Assembly: GCA_037893245.1 (NCBI GenBank)
Contig: JBAIAA010000251.1
Location: forward strand, 1 to 64,000
Origin: Crossaster papposus
Taxonomy: Eukaryota > Echinodermata > Asteroidea > Velatida > Solasteridae
Length of the DNA: 64,000 bases
Reading direction: 5' to 3'
The notes under the pieces were generated by a model that searched no databases, was not told the DNA's origin, and saw only the letters and a list, made by a program, of their open reading frames with translations. A program made the position numbers and the translations under genes. How positions within the stretch are numbered: the first letter of the stretch is position 1; every line of letters starts with the position of its first letter. Of this stretch, positions 55,651-64,000 are shown piece after piece.

Positions 55651-55655
55651 TTTAT

Positions 55656-57005
55656 GAGAACCATCCATGGCCTCCATCTTTGAGTCAGCAAGGCAAACTT
55701 AGACTACCAAGCTCCAAATCAAAACTACTGGATCTCCCGAAACCCAGCACGCAGCCAGAAGCCTCCGCACAGTTCGATATCAAAGTGTTTGATGGTCCAG
55801 CAGTAGTGCACGCTCTTCCCATAGGTGATGCTACATCATTTGGTGATTACAGTGCTGGAAACTTTATCCGCTGGGTAAATCGGCAACTTCAAAGCTGTAA
55901 GCGGGTGGACATTGTATGGGACACATACAAGGAGGGCAGCCTAAAAGAGTCCACTCGTGAGAAACGAAGGAAGGGAGTAAGAAAGAAGGTTTCCAGACAG
56001 ACAAAGCTGCCTGCAAATTTTGCTACCTTCCTCCAAGACTCCACGAACAAGGAAGAGCTCTTCGCCCTGTTAACAGAAGAAGTTGGTACATACGGGTTTT
56101 CATTAGACAAAGAAGTTTACATCACTTCTGGAGAGTCAGTCGTATCCAGAGGTAGCACTGAACCTATGTCACCAACCGATCATGAGCAGGCCGACTCAAG
56201 AATGTGTCTCCACGTTGCAGATGCCTTGCAAAAGGGTGCAAGGTCAGTGATGGTCAGCACAGTAGATTCAGATGTTGTGGTCATCCTGGCTGGCATATTC
56301 TTTGACCTTGTGGAGAAACATCCTGATGTTCAGCTTTGGGTAGCATTTGGGAAAGGAAAACACTTCAGGTTCTACCACATCAACTCTCTCTGTGATGAAC
56401 TCGGTGAAGAGAAATCAAGAGCACTTCCTTTCTTCCACGCCTTCACTGGGTCAGACACAACATCACAGTTCAACGGAAAGGGAAAGAAGTTATCTTGGAA
56501 TGCATGGAGTGCATTTCCTACATCTAATGAAGCCTTCCTCTTCCCAGTGCATCATCCTTTCAAGCCATTGTCCGTTGACTCACCTCTCTCCCAAGTCATA
56601 GAACAGTTTGTCTGCAATCTGTATGACAACACAACCCTTTTGGGAAGTGTAAATGACCTGAGAAAGGACCTCTTTCCTCGTAAGGTTCACATGATGCCAA
56701 ACCTTCCACCAACCAAGGCAGCTCTGATCCAGCATACAAACCGGAGTGTATACAAAGCTAGCATATGGTTGTTGAGCCTGAAAACGGAAATGAATGTCCC
56801 TAGTCCTGATGCTTTCGGTTGGAGTAAGAATGGCAACACGTGGGAACCCTTGTGGACAACATTACCAGACGCTGCAAAGTTCTGTAGGCAGCTCATCAAG
56901 TGCAGTTGTAAGGCTGAACCCCTGTGCTCAAGGAGATGTACATGCAAAAGCACAGGCCTAGAGTGTACCGCCCTCTGTGAATGCAGGGGAAACTGCACTC
57001 GCTAA
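55656..57005 (+). CDS. PIN/FEN-like nuclease part with CXC cysteine-rich end
   Basis: Open from the T run to the stop at 57003-57005. Order: a tyrosine/proline joint (ENHPWPPSLS), acidic motifs FDGPAVV, VDIVWDTY, EQADSRMCLH, VDSDVVVILAG and FHAFTGSDTTSQF spaced like a PIN/XPG-type fold, then a C-terminal cysteine-rich stretch (about 56887-57002) of C-X-C spacing, CSCKAEPLCSRRCTCKSTG and onward, resembling CXC/TCR DNA-binding domains. There is no ATG at the start. Parallel to 51245-52734, which lacks the CXC end. Could act in transposon end processing; that is inference. Confidence 0.65.
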   Translation, partial: ENHPWPPSLSQQGKLRLPSSKSKLLDLPKPSTQPEASAQFDIKVFDGPAVVHALPIGDATSFGDYSAGNFIRWVNRQLQSCKRVDIVWDTYKEGSLKESTREKRRKGVRKKVSRQTKLPANFATFLQDSTNKEELFALLTEEVGTYGFSLDKEVYITSGESVVSRGSTEPMSPTDHEQADSRMCLHVADALQKGARSVMVSTVDSDVVVILAGIFFDLVEKHPDVQLWVAFGKGKHFRFYHINSLCDELGEEKSRALPFFHAFTGSDTTSQFNGKGKKLSWNAWSAFPTSNEAFLFPVHHPFKPLSVDSPLSQVIEQFVCNLYDNTTLLGSVNDLRKDLFPRKVHMMPNLPPTKAALIQHTNRSVYKASIWLLSLKTEMNVPSPDAFGWSKNGNTWEPLWTTLPDAAKFCRQLIKCSCKAEPLCSRRCTCKSTGLECTALCECRGNCTR

Positions 57006-57289
57006 ATGTGGAGTGTAACAATATGAACAGAACTCGACTTGTATCAGACTTGTGAGAATTCTGGTCTTTGACAATTATCAAAGTTGTCCAGTGCCTTTAA
57101 GCCATCACTTAAACAACATCACTTTTTCTGTTTGAACATTTCAATCTAAAAAACTCTACAACATATATGGCCGCCATCTTGGATTTATTCAAATAAACAT
57201 TTGAAATTTTGATTTAAATTGTTAAGTAGCTTAATTTGTAAGAATCTCCATGTTTGTGGAACCTTTGATTTTTTTCACTTAACCAATCA

Positions 57290-57960
57290 TATCTGCATTT
57301 ATACAGTTTTATATGTCATGTGACCTTTGACCTCGGCCTGACTTTGACCTAGGTCACCCAAACCGGGACCCCATCAAGAATAGTCCTTTAGGTCCTTGAA
57401 AACAAGTATAAGATTTAAAGCCTATCTTAATTGTCAACCTTGATTTGCAATCATAGATCTGCATTTATGCAGTATTATATGCCTTGTGAACTTTGACCTC
57501 AGCCTGACCTTGATAAAGGTCATCCCAACCGGACACCCCTTCTACAATGGTTCTATTGGCCCTATAGAGCAACTCTACACAATTAAGTGTCTAACATATT
57601 GCTTGTCAACCTTGATTTGCAATCATAATGTGCATTTAAACAGCATTATTATATGCCACGTGACCTTTGACCTCAGGCTGACCATTACCTAGGTCACCTA
57701 AGCCGGGCATCCCTTCTACAATGGTTCTGTTGGTCCTATAGAACAACTCTACACAAGTTAGTGTCTAAAAAATTGCTTCTCAACCTTGATTTGCCATCAA
57801 TATCCGCATTCAAACATAATTACATGCCACGTGACCTTTGACCTCATTCTGACCTTGACCTAGGTCACCTAAGCCGGGCACCCCCCTCTAGAATTGTTCA
57901 GTGGGTCATATAGAACAAGTGTGCCAAGTTTGGTGCTTTAATCCGGCGGGTCACGATTTT
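57290..57960 (-). repeat. About 170-bp subterminal repeats, right end
   Basis: Four diverged units, each with 'gtgacctttgacctc', 'ctaggtcacc(t/c)aa(g/a)ccggg' and 'tctacaatggttct' or a variant, separated by 'caaccttgatttgc'. Related units in inverted orientation lie at 53690-53960. Confidence 0.8.
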
Positions 57961-58220
57961 TTCACTAAGCCACCGGACTACTGCCATGATCCGCTACTTC
58001 ACTTTAGGTCTTTCTGGGTGGCTTTATTTGGCAATAAGTTTAGTGCCCATGGAGTTGAGAGTCTTAAGCCTCCCATGGAGAATTTTCCAAATCAAAACGT
58101 GTATGGCCTTGGTAAGACGGACCCAAATGCAGAGTTTCTATGTAAACAGTAGCCTCTTGTGACCTCGGCCGGAGCCCGTAATGGTTAACACAATTTCTTC
58201 TTGATATTACATCTTTATCT

Positions 58221-58279
58221 AGAAAATGGATCATCACAGGAGGAGCTACCGGAATTGGACACAATGAATGCTGACGTAG
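58221..58279 (+). CDS. Proposed upstream exon of the NLR gene
   Basis: 59 bp between an acceptor-like ...ttatctag and a strong donor, g|gtaagg at 58280. It reads ENGSSQEELPELDTMNADV in the only frame that joins, in phase 1, to an acceptor at ...tgcgacag|g (59308/59309), giving DVG then TWDLK. The join agrees with the downstream open frame. This short acidic linker would precede the NACHT region. The intron would be 1,029 bp. Further 5' exons (for example a death-fold domain) were not found. Confidence 0.5.
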
Positions 58280-58378
58280 GTAAGGCTTCATCTAGTGTTT
58301 CACTATAACGACAATTTAACCTCAGCAAATAATGTTTTGATGAACGTTTCATTTCTAGTCGGAGGCGTCGCGACTGGA

Positions 58379-58500
58379 GGGGGGGGGGGGGGGTTGTCAC
58401 ACCCCAATAATTTCCCTTGTCGGCATTTTGAGCCTCCGTCAGTAACTGGACCACAAACACCAAATCGTCAAAATGGGCCACCAAATTCATAATTTGGTGT
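58379..58500 (+). repeat. Poly-G plus shared repeat block in NLR intron
   Basis: 15 G, then sequence matching 47851-47944 (tcggcattttgagcctc, 'ccaccaaattcataatttgg'). Confidence 0.7.
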
Positions 58501-59308
58501 CCTGTTTTCCGGTAAATAACACAGAAAGCCGTCTCGGTAATTCTCCAGCATACTTTATTCACCGCCTATCGTCAGGTGTACATTGACCCCCATTTGACCC
58601 TATGTATTTTCGAGACTTGAGACTAAGTAATCATTAGGCATATATCATATGAGAGCTCAAAGTTACCACAAAACAGTAAATCTAAATGTTCTTACCTCAG
58701 TTCAAGTTTCCACAAAACAAAAAATCTGAAATCTTAACCTTTTGATTGGTAAAATAATGTGTACACTATACAGTGAATTGATAAAAGTAGGTGATTTTGT
58801 AGTAAACTGTTTCATTGGCGATGATGCGTCTCTTGATCATAATGCCAGTCACCCCCCTCCCCGCTCTCTGATGAGTTCCGCTCAGAAGAAAAATAATGCA
58901 ATAACAAATACCAAGAAAAAAATTAGCAAATTTGAATCAAAGAGTCAAAGGAAAGTAGCCAGGAATTGCCTTGGATTGCACCACAGAGCATCTAGAATCA
59001 TTTTTTTCAGGGCCCTTAAGCGGGCCCCAGACCAAACGCCGTAAATGGCAGACTCGGCAAATTCGCTTCCACACCCCCTCCAATGAAAGTGTCTTCGCTA
59101 CCCCCCTGTTTCTAGTAACATTTTCTGCAACGTGTGGACATAATTATTCATTTTGTACCGATAAGAGTCTGTCCATAAATCAGTGTTCCAATTTGTAGTG
59201 TGTCCATGTTACATCTGACATAAGATTTTCTTCCTTTGGGGTGCCCGAGTGATTTTTCGTCGGGTGCATATTGTTTAACAAAGATATAAACATTTCCTAA
59301 TGCGACAG
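58501..59308 (+). other. Intronic/non-coding sequence upstream of NACHT exon
   Basis: No recognisable coding domain; a pyrimidine-rich stretch precedes the proposed acceptor at 59308. Confidence 0.45.
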
Positions 59309-59979
59309 GAACGTGGGATCTGAAATCCTGTCAGGAACAGCTGAAAACGACTTACAAGACCCGAGATAGCGTCTCCAAACATCCAACCTGCTCCACCGAT
59401 CCGCTCCATCGTGTGGAAGTTGACGAGTTTTACACCGAGCTACTTCTGTGTCAAGATGATTACACGGAGGTGATCAAGGAGAAACTGGGGAAACTAGTAA
59501 TCGATAAAGCTAAAACCAAACCATTAGAGTCTTTGTATGACTTGTTAAATGCGGAAAAGATTAAGGAGTTGTTAATTATTCTCTCAGGTGGAGCTGGACA
59601 TGGCAAATCAACCCTTTTCAAGAAAATCGTAGACACTTGGGCAAAACGTGAGAGATTTTGCAGTTTCGGGGTTTTATTCTTTCTCGAGTTAAAGCGCATG
59701 AAAACTCCATGCATCATTGATGCAATTTTAGACCAATGTTTTTCGCTAGATAGACGACCCGCGCGCAAAGATTTGATTAAGATAATTACTGGCAATCAAA
59801 ACAAATGCGTGTTCTTATTTGACGGTTTGGATAAACTTCAATCTGGTTTGCTTGATCCTAAAGAGAACACGGAGAATGACACATTCTGTCTCTATAACGT
59901 ATTGCATAAACGCGTTTTACAAGACAGTCGTGTCTTGGTAGCAACACGGCCACATTATGGTGGAAAGTCTTCGGAATGA
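59309..59979 (+). CDS. NLR gene, NACHT domain N-terminal part
   Basis: The frame is open from the proposed acceptor at 59309 (TWDLKSCQEQLKTTYKTRDS). The pre-NACHT segment (VDEFYTELLL) leads to a P-loop GGAGHGKST encoded at 59587-59613 and a Walker B-like VFLFDGLD ending at 59832, then LVATRPH (59938-59958), the sensor-like motif of NACHT ATPases. These residues bind and hydrolyse ATP to drive oligomerisation of NOD-like receptors. The frame stops at 59979 because of a one-base shift around 59955; the rest of the domain continues in the next frame. It may be a pseudogene, an assembly error or an allele. Confidence 0.85.
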
Positions 59980-61576
59980 CAACCAGACATTCGCTCTCGT
60001 CCATACAACGGAGTTCACATCTGCAGGCGCCGATGAGTACATCAAGAAGCATTTCACAGATGATAACACAAATAAAGCGAGAAGATTAATTGAATGCTTA
60101 AACAGAAAGAGCATTTGGAAGAATATGGCGCGCATTCCAATTCTCTGTCAGATCATGTGCGTGGTTTTCAGTAACGACGGCGAGTTATCTGACCATGTAA
60201 CGACACTGTACATAAGTTTTATCAAGGTTCTTGCACAGCGCCGCTGTCGAGAACACGAAAATTGCGAGAAGATGTTGGATTCCGAACTCAAACATCTTGG
60301 CAAGGCTGCATTTGAAGCATTATTTGCCGGTGAAAACCAGTTGGTGTTGGAGTTTGGTGCCGGTGAATCTGTCTTGAACACATCTGCATCTGGAGAGAGT
60401 GGCTTCATACAACTAGAAAGTTACACCAGCAACTTTGACAGGAGGAAAATAGTGACGTTCCTCCACAGGACCTTTCAGGAGTATAGTGCGGCATACTACT
60501 TTGCCCACTTGTATGAAGAGGACAAAGAGGTGTTTCATGTGAAGTTGAAGCAAATCTACAAAGACAATCTCCTTTCAATGCAATATCTGCTTCGGTTTGC
60601 GTGCGGTATATCATCGGAGTCTCTGGCTACTGGGATCATCCTGGAGCACGTACAAAAACAACCCTGGCTTGCCTTGCACATTGGCCCGCACTCGGATGTT
60701 GAACAGAAACGAATGATGCGCATGTTGTTATTTGAGTCCGGTTCTGACGAAATGGCTGATAAGTTAGGCCAATACTCTCACGCGATATGTTTGGATCAAG
60801 AAGACCTCTTAGCGATGCGCTATTACTTGCAGTGTCTCTCTCAGCCGTCACTAGAACTTCAACGCTTGGAAGTATACTGCACATCACAAGACTTGGCGTT
60901 GCGGGATATCACTAGTCTACTGCGTGATGACATTATAGTTGAACTTAACATCAAAACAACATCGCCTGAAGACCTAAAACTGCTGAAAGAGATGCTACCG
61001 AGTTGTAATATCCGCTCAGAGAAGAGAGTTTGGAACATAGCGGTCACTTACACGTTGTATAAAAACGTGAGTGAGGGGATGCTGAACTTAGAAGAGACAC
61101 TTACAGTTATGGATGAGAGGTCTCGTGATCATTTAATTATTTCACTGGAGATTAATGAGATGTCTGACCTCAAAGATGACCATGTGTTACGCTCCTTGTC
61201 CGTGCCTCATGTATGCAAGCATATCAAAGCCGTCTGCATGCGTAACCTTAAGTCTGAAGACATCATGAAACTAGGGAATGCACTGACGGGTTGTAACTTG
61301 AACAAAATACGTTTGTACGATACCAACCTTCATGGCCACATTGCCGATGTTGCGCCTGTCCTTGGTCCACCCCGGTCGGAGTTTCAGTTACTCACATGTG
61401 GACTGAATGATGATGACATCCCTGACTTGATGCACTACTTCACTTTAGATAGTTCCGGGTGGCTTATTCTTCTTGGCAATGAATTTAGTGCCCACGGAGT
61501 GGAGAGTCTTGAGGCTCACGTGGGGAATTTGCCAAAACTACAAGTGTCTGGCTTGGTTACTAGGGACCCAATGTAG
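59957..61576 (+). CDS. NLR gene, rest of NACHT and LRR-like C-terminus
   Basis: 539 codons. Starts within the NACHT region (SLRNDNQTFAL; 'ARIPILCQIMCVVF' is the helical lid segment typical of NACHT proteins; 'VTFLHRTFQEYSAAYYFAHL' is the later conserved FxHxxFQEYxAA motif). A helical middle follows, and the C-terminal part has leucine-rich-repeat-like periodicity ('LGNALTGCNLNKIRLYDTNL', 'LLGNEFSAHGVESLEAHV'). Stop at 61574-61576. Such proteins act as cytosolic sensors or signalling platforms in innate immunity; the specific role is unknown. A broken paralogue lies immediately upstream. Confidence 0.82.
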   Translation: MVESLRNDNQTFALVHTTEFTSAGADEYIKKHFTDDNTNKARRLIECLNRKSIWKNMARIPILCQIMCVVFSNDGELSDHVTTLYISFIKVLAQRRCREHENCEKMLDSELKHLGKAAFEALFAGENQLVLEFGAGESVLNTSASGESGFIQLESYTSNFDRRKIVTFLHRTFQEYSAAYYFAHLYEEDKEVFHVKLKQIYKDNLLSMQYLLRFACGISSESLATGIILEHVQKQPWLALHIGPHSDVEQKRMMRMLLFESGSDEMADKLGQYSHAICLDQEDLLAMRYYLQCLSQPSLELQRLEVYCTSQDLALRDITSLLRDDIIVELNIKTTSPEDLKLLKEMLPSCNIRSEKRVWNIAVTYTLYKNVSEGMLNLEETLTVMDERSRDHLIISLEINEMSDLKDDHVLRSLSVPHVCKHIKAVCMRNLKSEDIMKLGNALTGCNLNKIRLYDTNLHGHIADVAPVLGPPRSEFQLLTCGLNDDDIPDLMHYFTLDSSGWLILLGNEFSAHGVESLEAHVGNLPKLQVSGLVTRDPM

Positions 61577-62211
61577 AGCGTGTCGGGTGGTCGAGCCAAC
61601 TCTTTTTCAGATGAAGTCTTATTCTAATCAACTGATGATTTACTCATGATTATTATATGCAGTCTTATCACAGAAATCCAAAACAAGGCCACTAGGCTAA
61701 TTATGTTATACGCATAAACAAAATAAGTACATTAATCGCGATGAATTTGACACAGATAAAGATTTGTTTTGTTCATTTGTGACCTGTTCCAACGAAACCC
61801 GGACAGATCCGCACAATACGTAGGCCGTACTCGTGAAGTCATTTGGGGTGGATTTTTTTTCCCATTTTGAGGTTTGGGGTTTTACAAATTATTAATCTAC
61901 AATTGTATCAAATTTAAACACAATCCGTTACCCAGAAGTGTAATTTGTTTCTGATTTTGTGAAACAATTGAAACTGTTCTGAACCTCAAAGCTGTTTATC
62001 TCATAATACGTTTGTCAGGGTGTTATCACTAATACCTTCCCCCAGGAGAGATAGGGGGGGATACATAAAAAGATACATCATTTTAAAGCTGAGAATCTAC
62101 ACAATCGGTTCGCGGTTCATATCTCGACAGTGTGGCATGAGCCAGCATTTACCTAGTGCCACAACTAACCTAGCCTAACCTTCCACCTCCTAACCCTGGT
62201 TTATCTCTAAC
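61577..62211. other. Downstream region, nothing recognised
   Basis: No domain-bearing frame. A polyadenylation signal of the NLR gene is not obvious. Confidence 0.45.
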
Positions 62212-63335
62212 CACTGGAAGTTCTTTGTTGTTGTTTTTAGATGTTTTGAATCAGGCCATCACTTTCTTGTCTCTAAAGTGCGAGGTTCATCTCCAACTGT
62301 TCCTTAAGGTTTTATTTACTCTGAATCGTGTGAGTTTTCTATCAATAACACCGATTCTCCAATCCTTGCACTAGCTCCTCATTTTGCAACGAATCAAGTT
62401 ACAAATTCTGCTCTTCACCTCCATAGCCCAACATCTTAACAAAATGTCTATTTGGTGTATGGCAAATCTGTTCACATCGCTTACAGTGATTCACGAAACA
62501 AGGCAATCAACTCACACGGCACTGAATGTTCTTTTCGCCCAAAATATAATGCCACGCAACAAGCTTCGCTGTGAGTGGTGCCACTGGAAGTTCTTTGGTT
62601 TTTTTTTTAGATGTTTTGAATCAGGCCATCACTTGACCATTTCTTGTCTCTAAAGTGCGAGGTTCATCTCCAACTGTTCCTTAAGGTTTTATTTACTCTG
62701 AATCGTGTGAGTTTTCTATCAATAACACCGATTCTCCAATCCTTGCACTAGCTCCTCATTTTGCAACGAATCAAGTTACAAATTCTGCTCTTCACCTCCA
62801 TAGCCCAACATCTTAACAAAATGTCTATTTGGTGTATGGCAAATCTGTTCACATCGCTTACAGTGATTCACGAAACAAGGCAATCAACTCACACGGCACT
62901 GAATGTTCTTTTCGCCCAAAATATAATGCCACGCAACAAGCTTCGCTGTGAGTGGTGCCACTGGAAGTTCTTTGTTGTTTTTTTTAGATGTTTTGAATCA
63001 GGCCATCACTTGACCATTTCTTGTCTCTAAAGTGCGAGGTTCATCTCCAACTGTTCCTTAAGGTTTTATTTACTCTGAATCGTGTGAGTTTTCTATCAAT
63101 AACACCGATTCTCCAATCCTTGCACTAGCTCCTCATTTTGCAACGAATCAAGTTACAAATTCTGCTCTTCACCTCCATAGCCCAACATCTTAACAAAATG
63201 TCTATTTGGTGTATGGCAAATCTGTTCACATCGCTTACAGTGATTCACGAAACAAGGCAATCAACTCACACGGCACTGAATGTTCTTTTCGCCCAAAATA
63301 TAATGCCACGCAACAAGCTTCGCTGTGAGTGGTGC
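62212..63335 (+). repeat. 377-bp tandem repeat, three copies
   Basis: gcaacgaatcaagttac recurs at 62384, 62761 and 63138, exactly 377 bp apart. Junctions are 'gtggtgcca|ctggaagttctttg'; after the last copy the same 'gtggtgcca' continues into attatttgg. Copies differ mainly in a T-run length. Each gives an identical-looking ~80-codon frame, not a gene of its own. Confidence 0.95.
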
Positions 63336-63840
63336 CAATTATTTGGAAAAATCTTCCCGAACATTTGCGAAACTTTGACGCCTTAGGCACATTTAAATCG
63401 GAGCTCCGGAATGCCATCTGTTAGATAGTGTGCCAATTGCGCTGACCTACAGGGTTATAACTTGGTTGCCACTGTAATGGAAAGCCGGATGGAAATTTGT
63501 CCTTCTCTTTTTTTCCCTCCAATTTTGTTTTTTTTTGCGGGTTTTTACCCTTCTCGTAAATAATAAATGACCATAAACAGGACTGTTCTAAAAGTTAATG
63601 TACAGACATACAAAAATATCAATGTTTTGTATTCCTGTAAATATTCTTGTACCTCTGTAAATGTTATGTTTGTATTTTTGTGTAAATGTTGTATTTGTAT
63701 GTATTATTGTTAGTTGTCAGTTTACGGTTTTGTTGATGACTTTTAATGTATTTTGTTATCCAATTGTATTTATTGATGTATGCAGGGCCCCAATAGAAAC
63801 CAGTTTTAAACGTTTGGGCACACTCTGTGTAAATAAATAG
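62212..63840 (+). pseudogene. CR1-like LINE 3' end with tandem triplication
   Basis: The final coding part of a CR1-group reverse transcriptase is recognisable (HETRQSTHTALN, then in another frame WKNLPEHLRNFDALGTFKSE before a stop near 63423), followed by a 400-bp AT-rich 3' UTR ending in 'gggccccaatagaaaccag' and taaataaatag. Within it a 377-bp block is present three times. Confidence 0.7.
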
Positions 63841-64000
63841 ACAACAAAGACATCAAGCGCAAAGTATTCGCTTCCATTCTACATTAAAAATGGTTTAAAA
63901 TAACCGGGAAAACCTATTTTTATCCAATTACATATTTCGATAAATAGGGGCTTTCCTTGCAATTTGTTTTTAAGAATTCATTCAAAATCACCAACTCTTA
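63841..64000 (-). mobile_element. End of a DNA element related to 16755-16925
   Basis: Reverse complement matches 16755-16925 (taagagttg, 'atatgtaatt', 'gtagaatggaagcgaatac', 'ttgatgtctttgttgtct'). It is cut by the window edge. Confidence 0.7.

Larger units (their letters stand above)
53588..57980 (+). mobile_element. DNA transposon with transposase-nuclease gene, CTG TSD
   Basis: 4,393 bp with long inverted ends: tagtccactggcttag (53588) against the reverse complement starting tagtccggtggcttag (57980). Similarity runs past 130 bp ('ccggattaaagcaccaaac', 'ctagaggggggtgc'). CTG is duplicated (53585-53587, 57981-57983), and the intact NLR neighbour (near 61420) shows the empty site with a single ctg. 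About 170-bp repeats rich in 'gtgacctttgacctc' occupy the subterminal regions, about two units on the left and four on the right. The 3-bp duplication and transposase-plus-nuclease content recall Academ-type transposons, but I cannot confirm that assignment. Confidence 0.8.
47945..58160 (+). pseudogene. NLR (NACHT-LRR type) paralogue split by two transposons
   Basis: Three separated pieces match the intact neighbour's C-terminal region (61077-61580) in order and orientation: 47945-48089 (MLNLEELLTVMNERTRDQLY and onward), 53404-53587 (CKPIKDVCLHKLKFEDIMRL and onward) and 57981-58160. The gaps are exactly two transposons with target duplications. The second piece also lacks about 30 bp present in the neighbour, shifting the frame. 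No NACHT P-loop is present, so this is a 5'-truncated remnant or part of one. The pieces themselves were plainly coding: differences from the neighbour are largely in-frame. Confidence 0.85.

Noticed and set aside
53588..57980. Firm assignment to the Academ superfamily
   Set aside because: TSD length and domain set fit, but I could not verify transposase motifs or terminal consensus without a search, so it is left as a possibility.

Overview
The window looks like repeat-dense nuclear DNA of a marine invertebrate, most plausibly a deuterostome (echinoderm, hemichordate or cephalochordate). The grounds are a NACHT-domain (NLR-type) receptor gene with a broken tandem paralogue, an L2-like LINE ending in a 'gcgctatataaatgcgg' + (ATT)n tail with a tRNA-derived SINE of similar tail, CR1-like LINE ends, an I-group LINE, a CsRn1-clade Ty3/gypsy element and many DNA-transposon derivatives. 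The species cannot be fixed from sequence alone. There are no bacterial-style operons, and nearly every long open frame belongs to a mobile element.

Layout. 1-12 kb: no convincing gene, but several non-autonomous DNA elements with readable ends: an inverted-repeat element carrying a 22-bp array, a Mutator-like element with a 9-bp target duplication and another element nested in it, two copies of a TTAA-type MITE with a SINE beside one, and a TAA-flanked Harbinger-type element. 12.5-16.8 kb: an L2-like LINE (minus strand) splitting an older inverted-repeat element. 17.2-22.2 kb: a complete, young gypsy element with near-identical LTRs, a tRNA-Trp-type primer site and a -1 frameshift signal between gag and pol. 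22.7-30.0 kb: a full-length I-group LINE with a 13-bp target duplication, interrupted by a TA-inserted DNA element. 30.6-31.2 kb: CR1-like 3' fragment.

31.9-44.1 kb: a 12-kb near-perfect palindrome made of two inverted copies of an LTR-bearing, pol-less retroelement around a hairpin-rich spacer. 44.1-47.9 kb: further fold-back elements, minisatellites, and a second CR1-like fragment.

47.9-58.2 kb: one NLR paralogue split by two DNA transposons inserted 184 bp apart. The first (48.1-53.4 kb) is itself a palindrome whose two ends are both the 3' end of its parent, so it is a double-3'-end transposon flanked by a 5-bp target duplication. The second (53.6-58.0 kb) has long inverted ends, a CTG target duplication and a gene that joins a transposase-like region to a PIN/FEN-like nuclease region and a CXC cysteine-rich tail. 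The palindromic element encodes the C-terminal part of the same protein family. 58.2-61.6 kb: the neighbouring NLR gene, with a proposed upstream exon and one frameshift in the NACHT region. 62.2-63.8 kb: a CR1-like LINE 3' end whose coding part is locally triplicated (377-bp unit).

The elements interlock in ways that let insertion order be read: target duplications can be checked against empty sites present elsewhere in this same window, either in the opposite palindrome arm or in the NLR paralogue.
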